Shown here in pieces: positions 48,441-61,115 of a DNA stretch of 64,000 bases. Source of the DNA: Bubalus kerabau (Eukaryota; Chordata; Mammalia; Artiodactyla; Bovidae); assembly GCF_029407905.1 (NCBI RefSeq), contig NW_026577901.1:1-64000 (forward strand), written 5' to 3'. Position 1 is the first letter of the stretch; every line of letters begins with the position of its first letter. The position numbers were made by a program, and so were the translations under genes. Under the pieces are notes generated by a model. It ran no database searches. It saw only the letters and a program-made list of their open reading frames with translations, and was not told the DNA's origin.

Positions 48441-49842
48441 CTCAGGATGAGGCCGCTCTCATGGGGAAATTCGATACGTAGCTTTGTGGGTGGTGCCACT
48501 TGCTGAAAGACTCCAATTTCCCGGTCCGCTCTTGATAAGAATCCGATGCTCGGACACCTCTTGGAAGGCAGCCTTGAGTATGAAGGTACAACACGAAGGG
48601 GCACTAACACACCTGTGCATCATCCGGAAAAACGGGCAGGTTACACACACAGCTCGACAAGTGGCCTGTCACCTCGAGAACAACTCGAGAGGCAAGAGGA
48701 GTCCCATCCTCCAGAAAAGACGAGGCCTGACTCTCCTGTACCAACATGCAGGGACCTTGCGATCTGAGTCAGAAATGGAGAGGAACACTGAGGTTCCTGC
48801 TTCAACTCGAGATGAGTCCCTCTTACATTCCACCAAATGCAGAGGAGTCTCGAGAGGCCCCTCCAAACTGCACAGTATCCCTGACTTCTCAGAGGCACTC
48901 TGAGAAGCTCCCTGAGGTCGCAGGCACAAGTCAAGGGAACCCTGGGTTTTATGCAGTGACCCGAGAAAGACCTCGAGAGTCCTTCTTCAACCCGTCTTGA
49001 GGCCCGATTACCCTACCATGACTTGAGAGCAATGACGAGCTCCCCCTAGCCATCTCATGGGGACCTGACTTCCCTGGCGCCACACGAGAGGCTCCCTGAG
49101 CTCCCTCTCGTACCTCGTCAGAAACCCGGCACTAGCGCAGCAGTCTAGAAAACCCACGAGACGCCGCCATCATCACGAGATGAGGGCCTTCTTTTCCTGC
49201 ATGGCCTGGAGAGGAATCCCGAGTACTCTATCCAAACACCACAGGAGGCTTGACTCCCTTTAGGGCACACAGTGGGCTCCAAGAGATACCCATCGCGACT
49301 CAAAAGGACAGCGGAGTTCTTTGCTTCCCCTCGAGACGAGGCCTGATTCCCCAGGTGAGTCTGGTATGCAACCCCAAGATCCCTGTCGCCCCTAGGGACG
49401 AACATTAAGTCCTGGACACAAGCCTAGATGAGGTCTATTTTGCCCTGCAGTGACTCGAGAGCAATCCCCAGCTCTCCCTTTAAACTCGAATGGAAGATAG
49501 GACTTCCCTGGCCCAACACATGAGGAAGACTGTATTCCCCGTCGAAACTCGAGAATCCCGCCACAACTCGAGAAACGCCACGTGGTTCCCCCGTCATCCC
49601 AAGATGAGGCCCTTGCCCCCTACAGCGTCTCAAGAGAAGTCCCACGTTCCGTCTTGAAGTGCGAAACGGTATTGGCACCCTTGATGCGCCCTCAAAAGTT
49701 CCTCGACACACCAGTCTGACTCGAGGAGAACACCGAGGTTCCTGGCACCACTACATCTGGGCCCCTTCTCCCCTCCTGATCGTGACAGGAGGGTCGATTC
49801 CCCTGTTTTGTCTTGAAGGGGTTCCCGCCTTTCCCGGTGCAT
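48441..49842. repeat. Diverged monomer D6, copy 2 (1,402 bp)
   Basis: Differs from copy 1 at catcacgag (49,170), ctcgagacgagg (49,331), ccccaggtg (49,350) and atcgtgacagg (49,780). Most are CpG transitions in one copy or the other. Confidence 0.85.
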
Positions 49843-51263
49843 CTCAGGATGAGGCCGGTCTCACGAGGATATTCGAGACATAGCCACGTGGATGGTGACA
49901 CATGCCAAAAGACCCCGATTTCCCGGTCCGCTCTTGATAAGATCCTGATGCCCGGACACCTCTTTGAAGATAACCCTTTTGATGAAGGCACAACACTTAG
50001 GGGCACTGACACCCCTGGGTATCGTCCGGAGAAACCCGCAGGTACCACACACAGCTCGAGAAGTGACCTGTCACCCCGTGAACAACTGGAGAGGCAAGCA
50101 GAGTTCCATTCCTCCACACAAGACGAGGCCTGAGTCTCCTGTTCGAACTCTGCAGCGAAACTGCGATCCGAGTCAGATCTGGCCCAGGGGAAGTCAGGAG
50201 AGGAAACATGAGTTTCCTGCCTCCACTCGAGATGAGGCCCTCTTCCATTGCACCGAACCCAGTGGAGTCCCGAGAGACCCCTCCCAACTGCACAGTATCC
50301 CTGACTTCTCAGAGGCACCCTTAGACCTTCCTGAGATCACCGGCACAAGTCGAGGGAACCAAGGGTTTCCTGCCCCAACCCGTAAAAGACCTCGAGAGTC
50401 CTTCTTCAACGCGTCTTGAGGTGCCATTCCCCTACCATGACTCGAGAGCAATGACGCGCTCCCCCTAGCCACGCGCATAGAAACCTGACTTCCCTGGCGC
50501 CACAGGAGAGGCTCCCTGAGCTCCCCATTATACCTCGTGAGCAACACCACACTGGAGCCACAGCTCGAGAATACCCACGAGATGCCCCAGTCCTCACGAG
50601 ATGAGGGCCTTCTTTTGCTGTATGGCCTGGAGAGCAATCCTGAGTCCTCTCTCCAAACTCCACAGGAGGCTTGACTCATTTTAGGCCACACAGTGAGCTC
50701 CAAGATATACCCGTCGCGACTTGACAGGAGAGCAGTGTCCTTGGCTTCCCCTCGAGATGAGGCCTGACTCCCCGGGTGAGTCGAGAATGCAATGCTGAGA
50801 TCGCTTTCGCCCCAGCAGAGGAACATTAGGTCCTGGACACAAGCCTAGATGAGGTCTATTTGGCCCTGCAGTGTCTCGAGAGCAATCCCCAGTTCTAACT
50901 CACAATTCGAATGAAAACTGGACTTCCCTGGGCCAGTTGAAGAGGAAGCCTGAATTCCCGGTTGTAACTCGAGAATCCCGCCCCAACTCAAGAAAAACCA
51001 CGTGGTTCCCCCGTCATCGAAAGATGAGGCCCTTGCCCGCTACAGCGTCTCAAGAGAAGTCCCACGTTCCGTATTGAAGAGCGAAAAGTTACTTGGAACC
51101 CTTGATGCGACCCCAAAAGTTCCCCGACATACCAGTCTCACTTGAGGAGAACACCGAGGTTCCCGGCACCACTTCATCTGAGACTCTTCTCCCCTCTTGA
51201 TCGCGACAGGAGGTTCGATTCCCCTGCTTTGTCTGGAAGGCGTTCCCGACCTTCCTGGCGCAC
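49843..51263. repeat. Diverged monomer D7, copy 2 (1,421 bp)
   Basis: Keeps the ~16-bp insertion (near 50,177-50,197). Same length as copy 1. Confidence 0.85.
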
Positions 51264-52681
51264 ATCAAGATGAGGCCAGTCTCACGAGGAAATTCGAGAC
51301 ATAGCCTCGTGGGTGGTGCGGCATGCCAAAAGACCCCGATTCCCTGGTCCGCTCTTGATAAGAACCCGAAGGCAGAACCCAACTCGAAGGCAATCCTGTG
51401 GAACAAGGCACAACACGAAGGGGCAGTGACACCCCAGTGCATCGTCCAGAAAAACCCGCAAGTTCCACATACAAATCGACAAGTGGCCTGTCACCCCATG
51501 AACAACGCGAGAGTCAAGCGGAGTTCCATTCCTCCACACAAGACGAGGCCTGACTCTCCTGTCCCAGCTCTGCAGGGACTCTGCGATCCGAGTCAGATCC
51601 GGCGCATTCGAAGCCAGGAGAGGAACCCTGAGGTTCCTGCCTCAACTTGTCATGAGGCCCTCTTCCATTGCACCAAACCCAGTGGAGTTCCAAGAGGCCC
51701 CTCCCAACTCCACAGTGACCCTGACTTCTCAGAGGCACGCTGAGAAGCTTCCTGAGGTCACTGGCACAAGTCGATGGAACCCAGGGTTTCCTGCTTCAAC
51801 CCAAGAAAGACCTCGAGAGTCCTTCTTTAACACGTTTTCAGGCCCAATTCCCCTACCATGACTCGAGAACAATGACGGGCTCCCTCTCACCACGTGCATA
51901 GAGACCTGACTGCCCTGGCACCACATGAGAGGCTCACTGAGCTCCCAGTCTTACTTCGTGAGAAACCCCACACTAGCGCCACAGCTCGAGAAAACCTACG
52001 AGACGCCCCAGTCATCGGGAGACGAGGGCCTTCATTTCCTGCATTGCCTGGAGAGCAATCCCGTGTCCTCCCTCCAAACACCAGAGGAGGTTTGACTCCC
52101 TTTAAGCCACTCAGTGGGCTCCAAGACATACCCGTCCGACTCGAGAGGAGAGCAGAGTCCTCTGCTTCCCCTCGAGACGAGGCCTGACTCCAGGGTGAGT
52201 CTGGAATGCAACCCCGAGATTCCTGTCGCCCCTTGACATGAACATTAGGTCCTGCACACAAGCCTTGGTGGGGTCTCTTTTGCCTTCAGTGACTAGAGCG
52301 CACCTCCAGCTCTTCCTCGAATCTCGAATGGAAGATAAGACTTTTGTGGGCCAACACAAGAGGAAGCATGAATTCCCTATGGTAACTCAAATATCCCACC
52401 GCAACTAGAGAAAAACCAAGTGGTTCCCCAGTCATTCCAAGATGAGGTCCTTGCCCGCTGGAGCACCCCAAGAGAAGTCCCACGTTCCAATTTGAAGAGC
52501 GAAACGGTACTTGGAACGCGTTATGCGACCCCAAAAGTTACCCGACATACCTGTCTCACTTGAGGGAAACACCGAGGTTCCCAGCAGCACTTCATCTGAG
52601 CCACTTCTCTCCTCCTGATCGCCACAGGAGGGTCGAATCCTCTGCTTTGTCTGGAAGGGTTTCATGACCTTCGCGGCACAC
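51264..52681. repeat. Diverged monomer D8, copy 2 (1,418 bp)
   Basis: Keeps the D7/D8 insertion (near 51,597-51,617). Differs from copy 1 at cgaaggcag (51,368) and acttcgtgag (51,954). Confidence 0.85.
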
Positions 52682-54087
52682 CTCAGGATGAGGCTGGTTT
52701 CATGAGGAAATTCGAGATTAGCCACGTGGGTGGTGCCAAATGCTGAACGACCCCGATTTCCCAGTCCGCTCTTCATAAGAACACGATGCCCGGACACCTC
52801 TTCGAAGGCAACCCTGTGGATGAAGACACAAAACGAAGGGTCACTGACACCCCCATGCATCGTCTGGAAAAACCTGCAGATTTCACACACAGTTTGACAA
52901 GGGGCCTGAAACCCCATGAACAACTCAAGAGGCAAGCGGAGTTCCATTCCTCAGAAAAGACATAGCCTGACTCTCCTGTCCCAACTCTGCAGGGACACTA
53001 CGATCAGAGTCAGAATTGGAGAGGAAGACTGAGGTTCCTGACTCCACTCGAGATGAGGCCCTCTTCCATTGCGACAAACCCAGTGGAGTCCCGAGAGGCC
53101 CCACCAACACCACAGCGACCCTCACCTCTCATAGGCACCCTGGGAAGTTCCCTCAGGTCCCCGACAAAAGTCGGGGGAAACGAGGGTTTCCCGCTGCAAC
53201 CCGAGAAAGACATCGAGAGTCCTTCTTCAACGCGACTTGAGGCCCTAGTCCCCTCCCATGACTCGAGAACAATGACGCGCTCCTTCTCGCCACGTGCATG
53301 GAGACATGACTTCCCTGGCGCCGCAGGAGAGGCTCCCTGAGATCCTCGTCGTGCCTCGGGAGAAAACCCCCACGGGTACCGCAGCTCGAGGAAACCCCTG
53401 AGATGCCACCGTCCTCGCGAGGTGAGGGCCGTCTTTTCCTGCCTGGCCTGGAGAGCAATCAGGAGTCCTCTCTCAAAAGTGAAGAGGAGGCTGGACGCCC
53501 TTGAGGCCACTCAGGGGGCAGCAAGATATCAGCGTCGCGACTCGGGAGGAGAGCGGAGTCCTTTGCTTCCTCTCGAGGCGAGGCCTGACTCCCCGGGGGA
53601 GCATGGGATGCAACCCCGAGATCCTTGTCTTCCCTGGAGAGGAGCATTAGGTCCTGGACACACGCCTAGATGAGGTCTCTTTGGCCCTGCAGTGACTCGA
53701 GCGCAACCCCCAGCTTTCCCTCGCCAGTAGAATAGAAGGTTGGGTTACCCAGGGCCGACACAAGAGGAAGCCTGTAATCCCCTGTCGTAACATGAGAATC
53801 CCGCCGCAACTCGAGAAAAACCACGTGGTTCCCACCTCTTGGCAAGATGAGGCCCTTGCCCGCGACGGCGTCTCAAGGGAAGTCCCCTGTTCCGCCCTGA
53901 AGGGCGAAACGGTCCCTGACAGCCTTCCTGCGACCCCCAAAAGTCCCCCGACACGCCGGGGTCCCCCGAGGGGAACACCGAGGGTCCCGGCACCGCTTCC
54001 TCTGAGCCCCTTCTCCCCTCCTGATCGCGACAGGAGAGGCGATTCCCCTGCGTGGTCTGGAAGGGGTTCCCGGCCTTCCCGGCGCAC
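52682..54087. repeat. Monomer D9, copy 2, joined directly to type B (1,406 bp)
   Basis: Follows copy 1 to about 53,847, then carries type B alleles (gatgaggcccttgcccgcgac) where copy 1 still has gaggcacttgcccatgac. This is the point where one monomer is missing relative to copy 1. Confidence 0.84.
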
Positions 54088-55491
54088 CTCAGGATGAGGC
54101 CGGTCTCACGACGAAATTCGAGACGAGCCACGTGGGTGGGGCCACATGCCGAACGCCCCCGGTTCCCCGGTCCGCCCTTGAGAAGGACCCGAGGCCCGGA
54201 CCCCTCTTCGAAGGCAACCCTGTGGGTGAAGGCACAACACGAAGGGGCACTGCCACCCCCGTGCATCGTCCGCAAAGACCCGCGGGTTCCACACACAGCT
54301 CGACGAGGGGCCTGAGACCCCCTGAGCAACTCGAGAGGCCAGCGGGGTTCCCTTCCTCAGACAAGACGAGGCCTGACTCTCCTGTCCCAACTCTGCAGGG
54401 ACCCTGCGGTCGGAGTCCGAAACGGAGAGGAAGCCTGAGGTTCCTGCCTCCCCTCGAGGAGAGGCCCTCTTCCGTTGCGCCAGACCCAGCGGAGTCCCGA
54501 GGGGCCCCGGACCTCCACAGGATCCCTCGCCTCTCAGAGGCACCCTGGGAAGTTCCCTAAGGTCCCCGGCAGAAGGCGAGGGACACGAGGGTTTCCCGCC
54601 GCCCCCCGAGAAAGACCTCGAGAGTCCTTCTTCAACGCGTCTCGAGGCCCTAGTCCCCTCCCGTGACTCGAGAGCCAGGACGCGCTCCCCCTCGCCACGC
54701 GCATGGAGACCTGACTTCCCTGGCGCCGCACGAGAGGCTCCCTGAGATCCTCGTCGTGCCTCGGGAGAAAACCCCCACGGGCGCCGCAGCTCGAGGAAAC
54801 CCCTGAGACGCCCCCGTCCTCGCGAGCTGAGGGCCTTCTTTTCCTGCATGGCCTGGAGAGCAATCCCGGGTCCTCTCTCCAAACGGAAGAGGAGGCTGGA
54901 CTCCCTTGAGGCCGCTCAGGGGGCTCCAAGAGACCCGCGTCGCGACTCGAGAGGAGAGCGGAGTCCTTGGCTTCCCCTCGAGACGAGGCCTGACTCCCCG
55001 GGGGAGCCTGGAATGCAACCCCGAGATCCCTGCCTTCCCTGGAGAGGAATATTAGGTCCCGGACACACGCCTAGGTGAGGTCTCTTCGGCCCTGCAGTCA
55101 CTCGAGCGCAACCCCCAGCTTTCCCCCGCAACCCGAGGGGAAGATTGGGCTTCCCAGGGCCAACCCAAGGGGAAGGCTGAGATCCCCGTCGTAACTCGAG
55201 AATGCCGCCGCAACTCGAGAAAAACCACGTGTTTCCCACCTCTTGGCAAGATGAGGCCCTTGCCCGCGACGGCGTCTCAAGGGAAGTCCCCTGTTCCGCC
55301 CTGAAGGGCGAAACGGTCCCTGACAGCCTTCCTGCGACCCCCAAAAGTCCCCCGACACGCCGGGTTCCCTCGAGGGGAACACCGAGGGTCCCGGCACCGC
55401 TTCCTCTGAGCCCCTTCTCCCCTCCTGATCGCGACAGGAGAGGCGATTCCCCTGCGTGGTCTGGAAGGGGTTCCCGGCCTTCCCGGCGCAC
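54088..55491. repeat. Homogenised type B monomer (1,404 bp)
   Basis: Distinguished by cacgacgaaattcg (54,107), ctcgaggagagg (54,455) and a 1-bp loss in ccccggacctcc (near 54,507). Confidence 0.87.
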
Positions 55492-56895
55492 CTCAGGATG
55501 AGGCCGGTCTCACGAGGAAATTCGAGACGAGCCACGTGGGTGGGGCCACATGCCGAACGCCCCCGATTCTCCGGTCCGACCTTGAGAAGGACCCGAGGCC
55601 CGGACCCCTCTTCGAAGGCAACCCTGTGGGTGAAGGCACAACACGAAGGGGCACTGCCACCCCCGTGCATCGTCCGCAAAGATCCGCGGGTTCCACACAC
55701 AGCTCGACGAGGGGCCTGAGACCCCCTGAGCAACTCGAGAGGCCAGCGGGGTTCCCTTCCTCAGACAAGACGAGGCCTGACTGTCCTGTCCCAACTCTGC
55801 AGGGACCCTGCGGTCGGAGTCCGAAACGGAGAGGAAGCCTGAGATTCCTGCCTCCCCTCGAGGTGAGGCCCTCTTCCGTTGCGCCAGACCCAGCGGAGTC
55901 CCGAGGGGCCCCGTCACCTCCACAGGATCCCTCGTCTCTCAGAGGCACCCTGGCAAGTTCCCTAAGGTCCCCGGCAGAAGGCGAGGGACACGAGGGTTTC
56001 CCACCGCCCCCCGAGTAAGACCTCGAGAGTCCTTCTTCAACGCGTCTCGAGGCCCTAGTCCCCTCCCGTGACTCGAGAGCCAGGACGCGCTCCCCCTCGC
56101 CACGCGCATGGAGACCTGACTTCCCTGGCGCCGCACGAGAGGCTCCCTGAGATCCTCGTCGTGCCTCGGGAGAAAACCCCCACGGGCGCCGCAGCTCGAG
56201 GAAAACCCTGAGAAGCCCCCGTCCTCGCGAGCTGAGGGCCATCTTTTCCTGCATGGCCTGGAGAGCAATCCCGGGTCCTCTCTCCAAACGGAAGAGGAGG
56301 CTCGACTCCCTTGAGGCCGCTCAGGGGGCTCCAAGAGACCCGCGTCGCGACTCGAGAGGAGAGCGGAGTCCTTGGCTTCCCCTCGAGACGAGGCCTGACT
56401 CCCCGGGGGAGCCTGGAATGCAACCCCGAGATCCCTGCCTTCCCTGGAGAGGAATATTAGGTCCCGGACACACGCCTAGGTGAGGTCTCTTCGGCCCTGA
56501 AGTGACTCGAGCGCAACCCCCAGCTTTCCCTCGCAACCCGAGGGGAAGATTGGGCTTCCCAGGGCCAACCCAAGGGGAAGGCTGAGATCCCCGTCGTCAC
56601 TCGAGGATCCCGCCGCAACTCGAGAAAACCACGTGGTTCCCACCTCTTGGCAAGATGAGGCCCTTGCCCGCCACGGCGTCTCAAGAGAAGTCCCCTGTTC
56701 CGCCCTGAAGGGCTAAAAGGTCCCTGACAACCTTCCTGCGACCCCCAAAACTCCCCCGACACGCCGGGTTCCCCGGAGGGGAACACCGAGGGTCCCGGCA
56801 CCGCTTCCTCTGAGCCCCTTCTCCCCTCCTGATCGCGACAGGAGAGGCGATTCCCCTGCGTGGTCTGGAAGGGGTTCCCGGCCTTCCCGGCGCAC
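55492..56895. repeat. Homogenised type B monomer (1,404 bp)
   Basis: Private changes include ccgattctccggtccgacc (55,563), aagatccgcgg (55,679), gagattcctgcc (55,841) and ccgagtaagacc (56,012). Its last part already carries the twin alleles gtcactcgagg and gggctaaaagg. Confidence 0.87.
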
Positions 56896-58298
56896 CTCAG
56901 GATGAGGCCGGTCTCACGAGGAAATTCGAGACGAGCCACGTGGGTGGGGCCACATGCCGAACGCTCCCGGTTCCCCTGTCCGCCCTTGAGAAGGACCCGA
57001 GGCCCGGACCCCTCTTCGAAGGCAACCCTGTGGGTGAAGTCACAACACGAAGGGGCACTGCCACCCCCGTGCATCGTCCGCAAAGACCCGCGGGTTCCAC
57101 ACACAGCTCGACGAGGGGCCTGAGACCCCCTGAGCAACTCGAGAGGCCAGCGGGGTTCCCTTCCTCAGACAAGACGAGGCCTGACTCTCCTGTCCCAACT
57201 CTGCAGGGACCCTGCGGTCGGAGTCCGAAACGGAGAGGAAGCCTGAGGTTCCTGCCTCCCCTCGAGGTGAGGCCCTCTTCCGTTGCGCCAGACCCAGCGG
57301 AGTCCCGAGGGGCCCCGCCACCTCCACAGGATCCCTCGCCTCTCAGAGGCACCCTGGGAAGTTCCCTAAGGTCCCCGGCAGAAGGCGAGGGACACGAGGG
57401 TTTCCCGCCGCCCCCCGAGAAAGACCTCGAGAGTCCTTCTTCAACGCGTCTCGAGGCCCTAGTCCCCTCCCGTGACTCGAGAGCCAGGACGCGCTCCCCC
57501 TCGCCACGCCCATGGAGACCTGACTTCCCTGGCGCCGCACGAGAGGCTCCCTGAGATCCTCGTCGTGCCTCGGGAGAAAACCCCCACGGGCGCCGCAGCT
57601 CGAGGAAACCCCTGAGACGCCCCCGTCCTCGCGAGCTGAGGGCCTTCTTTTCCTGCATGGCCTGGAGAGCAATCCCGGGTCCTCTCTCCAAACGGAAGAG
57701 GAGGCTGGACTCCCTTGAGGCCGCTCAGGGGGCTCCAAGAGACCCGCGTCGCGACTCGAGAGGAGAGCGGAGTCTTGGCTTCCCCTCGAGACGAGGCCTG
57801 ACTCCCCGGGGGAGCCTGGAATGCAACCCCGAGATCCCTGCCTTCCCTGCAGAGGAATATTAGGTCCCGGACACACGCCTAGGTGAGGTCTCTTCGGCCC
57901 TGCAGTGACTCGAGCGCAACCCCCAGCTTTCCCTCGCAACCCGAGGGGAAGATTGGGCTTCCCAGGGCCAACCCAAGGGGAAGGCTGAGATCCCCGTCGT
58001 CACTCGAGGATCCCGCCGCAACTCGAGAAAACCACGTGGTTCCCACCTCTTGGCAAGATGAGGCCCTTGCCCGCCACGGCGTCTCAAGGGAAGTCCCCTG
58101 TTCCGCCCTGAAGGGCTAAACGGTCCCTGACAGCCTTCCTGCGACCCCCAAAACTCCCCCGACACGCCGGGTTCCCCGGAGGGGAACACCGAGGGTCCCG
58201 GCACCGCTTCCTCTGAGCCCCTTCTCCCCTCCTGATCGCGACAGGAGAGGCGATTCCCCTGCGTGGTCTGGAAGGGGTTCCCGGCCTTCCCGGCGCAC
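56896..58298. repeat. Type B monomer, first of a twin pair (1,403 bp)
   Basis: Contains cgtcgtcactcgagg (near 57,995), gggctaaacgg and aaactcccccg, which also occur 1,403 bp upstream (near 56,592). A base is lost in ggagtcttggc (57,771). Confidence 0.87.
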
Positions 58299-59702
58299 CT
58301 CAGGATGAGGCCGGTCTCACGAGGAAATTCGAGACGAGCCACGTGGGTGGGGCCACATGCCGAACGCTCCCGGTTCCCCGGTCCGCCCTTGAGAATGACC
58401 CGAGGCACGGACCCCTCTTCGAAGGCAACCCTGTGGGTGAAGTCACAACACGAAGGGGCACTGCCACCCCCGTGCATCGTCCGCAAAGACCCGCGGGTTC
58501 CACACACAGCTCGACGAAGGGCCTGAGACCCCCTGAGCAACTCGAGAGGCCAGCGGGGTTCCCTTCCTCAGACAAGACGAGGCCTGACTCTCCTGTCCCA
58601 ACTCTGCAGGGACCCTGCGGTCGGAGTCCGAAACGGAGAGGAAGCCTGAGGTGCCTGCCTCCCCTCGAGGTGAGGCCCTCTTCCGTTGCGCCAGACCCAG
58701 CGGAGTCCCGAGGGGCCCCGCCACCTCCACAGGATCCCTCGCCTCTCAGAGGCACCCTGGGAAGTTCCCTAAGGTCCCCGGCAGAAGGCGAGGGACACGA
58801 GGGTTTCCCGCCGCCCCCCGAGAAAGACCTCGAGAGTCCTTCTTCAACGCGTCTCGAGGCCCTAGTCCCCTCCTGTGACTCGAGAGCCAGGACGCGCTCC
58901 CCCTCGCCACGCGCATGGAGACCTGACTTCCCTGGCGCCGCACGAGAGGCTCCCTGAGATCCTCGTCGTGCCTCGGGAGAAAACCCCCACGGGCGCCGCA
59001 GCTCGAGGAAACCCCGGAGACGCCCCCGTCCTCGCGAGCTGAGGGCCTTCTTTTCCTGCATGGCCTGGAGAGCAATCCCGGGTCCTCTCTCCAAACGGAA
59101 GAGGAGGCTGGACTCCCTTGAGGCCGCTCAGGGGGCTCCAAGAGACCCGCGTCGCGACTCGAGAGGAGAGCGGAGTCCTTGGCTTCCCCTCGAGACGAGG
59201 CCTGACTCCCCGGGGGAGCCTGGAGTGCAACCCCGAGATCCCTGCCTTCCCTGGAGAGGAATATTAGGTCCCGGACACACGCCTAGGTGAGGTCTGTTCG
59301 GCCCTGCAATCACTCGAGCGCAACCCCCAGCTTTCCCTCTCACTCGAGGGGAAGATTGGGCTTCCCAGGGCCAACCCAAGGGGAAGCCTGAGATCCCCGT
59401 CGTTACTCGAGAATCCCGCGGCAACTCGAGAAAAACCACGTGGTTCCTACGTCTTTGCAAGATGAGCCTCTTGCCCGCTATGGCGTCTCAAGGGAAGTCC
59501 CAGTTTCTGTCCTGAAGTGCCAAACGGTACCTGACACCTTTCATGCGACCCCCCGAATTTCCCCGACACACCGAGTTCCCTCGAGGGAAACACCGAGGGT
59601 CCCGACACCAGTTCATCTGAGCCCCTTCTCCCCTCCTGATGGCGACAGGAGTGTCGATTCCCCTGCGTGGTCTGGAAGGGATTCCCGGCCTTCCCGGCGC
59701 AT
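58299..59702. repeat. Type B monomer passing into diverged block (1,404 bp)
   Basis: Shares aacgctcccgg with its left neighbour. Turns into the diverged sequence at 59,332. The LTR target site is empty (near 58,982). Confidence 0.87.
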
Positions 59703-61115
59703 CTCAGGATGAGGCCGTCCACACAAGGAAATTCGAGATGAGCCACGGGGGTGGTGCCACATGCCGATCGACCTCGATTTCCCGGTCCACTCTTGAGAAG
59801 AACCCGTTGCACGGACACCTCTTCGAAGGCAACCCTGTGGGTGATGGCACAACACGAAGGGGCACTGACACTCCCGTGCATTGTCCAGAAACACCCGTGG
59901 GTTCCACACACAGCTTGAAGAGGGGCCTGAGACCCCCTGAGCAACTCGAGAGGCAAGCGGAGTTCCCTTCCTCAGACAAGACGAGGCCTAACTCTCTGCT
60001 CCCAACTCTGCAGGGACCCTGAGGTCGGAGGGTCGGAGTCAGAAACAGAGAGGAAGCCTGAGGTTCCTGCCTCCCCTCGAGATAAGGCCCTCTTCCATTG
60101 CGACAACCCCAGCGGAGTCCCGAGAGGCCCCTCCCATCTCCACAGTATCCCTGACTTCTCATAGGCATTCTGAGAAGCTCCTTGAGGCCACCAGCAAAAG
60201 TCGAGGGAAATAAGAGTTTCCTGTCACAACCGAAGAAAGACCTCGAGAGTCCTTCTTCAATGCGTCTTGAGGTCAGATTCCCCTACCATAGCTCGAGAGC
60301 AATAATGCGCTCCCCCTCGCCACGCACATGGAGACCTGACTTCCCTGGCACCACACGAGAGGCTCCCTGAGCTCCCCGTCCTACCTCGTGTGAAACCCCA
60401 CACTGGCGCCGCAGCTCGAGAAAACCCACAAGATCCCTCCGTCATCGCGAGATGAGGGCCATCTTTTCCTGCATGGCCTGGAGAGCAGTCCCAAGTCCTC
60501 TCTCCAAACTTCACAGGAGGCTTGACTCCCTTTAGGCCACAAAGTGGGCTCCAAGAGGTGCCCGTCCCGACTCGAAAGGAGAGCGGAGCCCTTTGCTTCC
60601 CTTCGACATGAGGCCTGACTCCCTGGGTGAGCCTGGAATGCAAACCTGAGATCCCTGTGGCCCTTGGAGAGGAACATTAGGTCCTGGACACAAGCCTAGA
60701 TGAGGTCTCCTTTGCCCTGCAGTGACTCGAGCGCAACCCCCAGCTCTCCCTCGCAACTCGAATGGATGATTGGACTTCCCTGGCCCAACACAAGAGGAAG
60801 CCTGAAATCCCCGTCGTAACTCGAGAATCCCGCCGCAACTCGAGAAAAACCACGTGTCTCCCCCGTCATCGCAAGATGAGGCCCTTGGCCGCTACAGCGT
60901 ATCAAGAGAAGTCCCACGTTCCATCCTGAAGTACAAAACGGTACTTGGCACCCTTGATGCGACCCCCAAAGTTCCCTGACATACCGGTCTCACTCGAGGG
61001 AAACACCAAAGTTCACGGCACCACTTCCTGTGAGCCCCTTCACCCCTCCTGATCGCGACACAAGGGTCGATTCCCATGTTTTGTCTGCAAGGGGTTCCCG
61101 ACGTTCCCCGCGAAC
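59703..61115. repeat. Diverged monomer D1, copy 3 (1,413 bp)
   Basis: Keeps the 8-bp ggtcggag duplication. Private changes include ccgtccacac (59,716), cccgtcccgac (60,561) and gagccctttgc (60,586). Confidence 0.85.

Larger units (their letters stand above)
40500..59331. repeat. Super-repeat copy 2 (18,832 bp, 13 monomers)
   Basis: Repeats the order D1-D9 of copy 1 with nearly identical sequence, lacks D10, and ends in four type B monomers (to 59.3 kb) instead of two. Net difference from copy 1 is 1,403 bp, one monomer. Confidence 0.9.

Noticed and set aside
23071..59331. The super-repeat as an assembly duplication artefact
   Set aside because: Copies differ by scattered substitutions, a 1-bp deletion and whole-monomer gains and losses, which a simple assembly duplication would not produce. 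Raw reads are still needed to exclude it fully.
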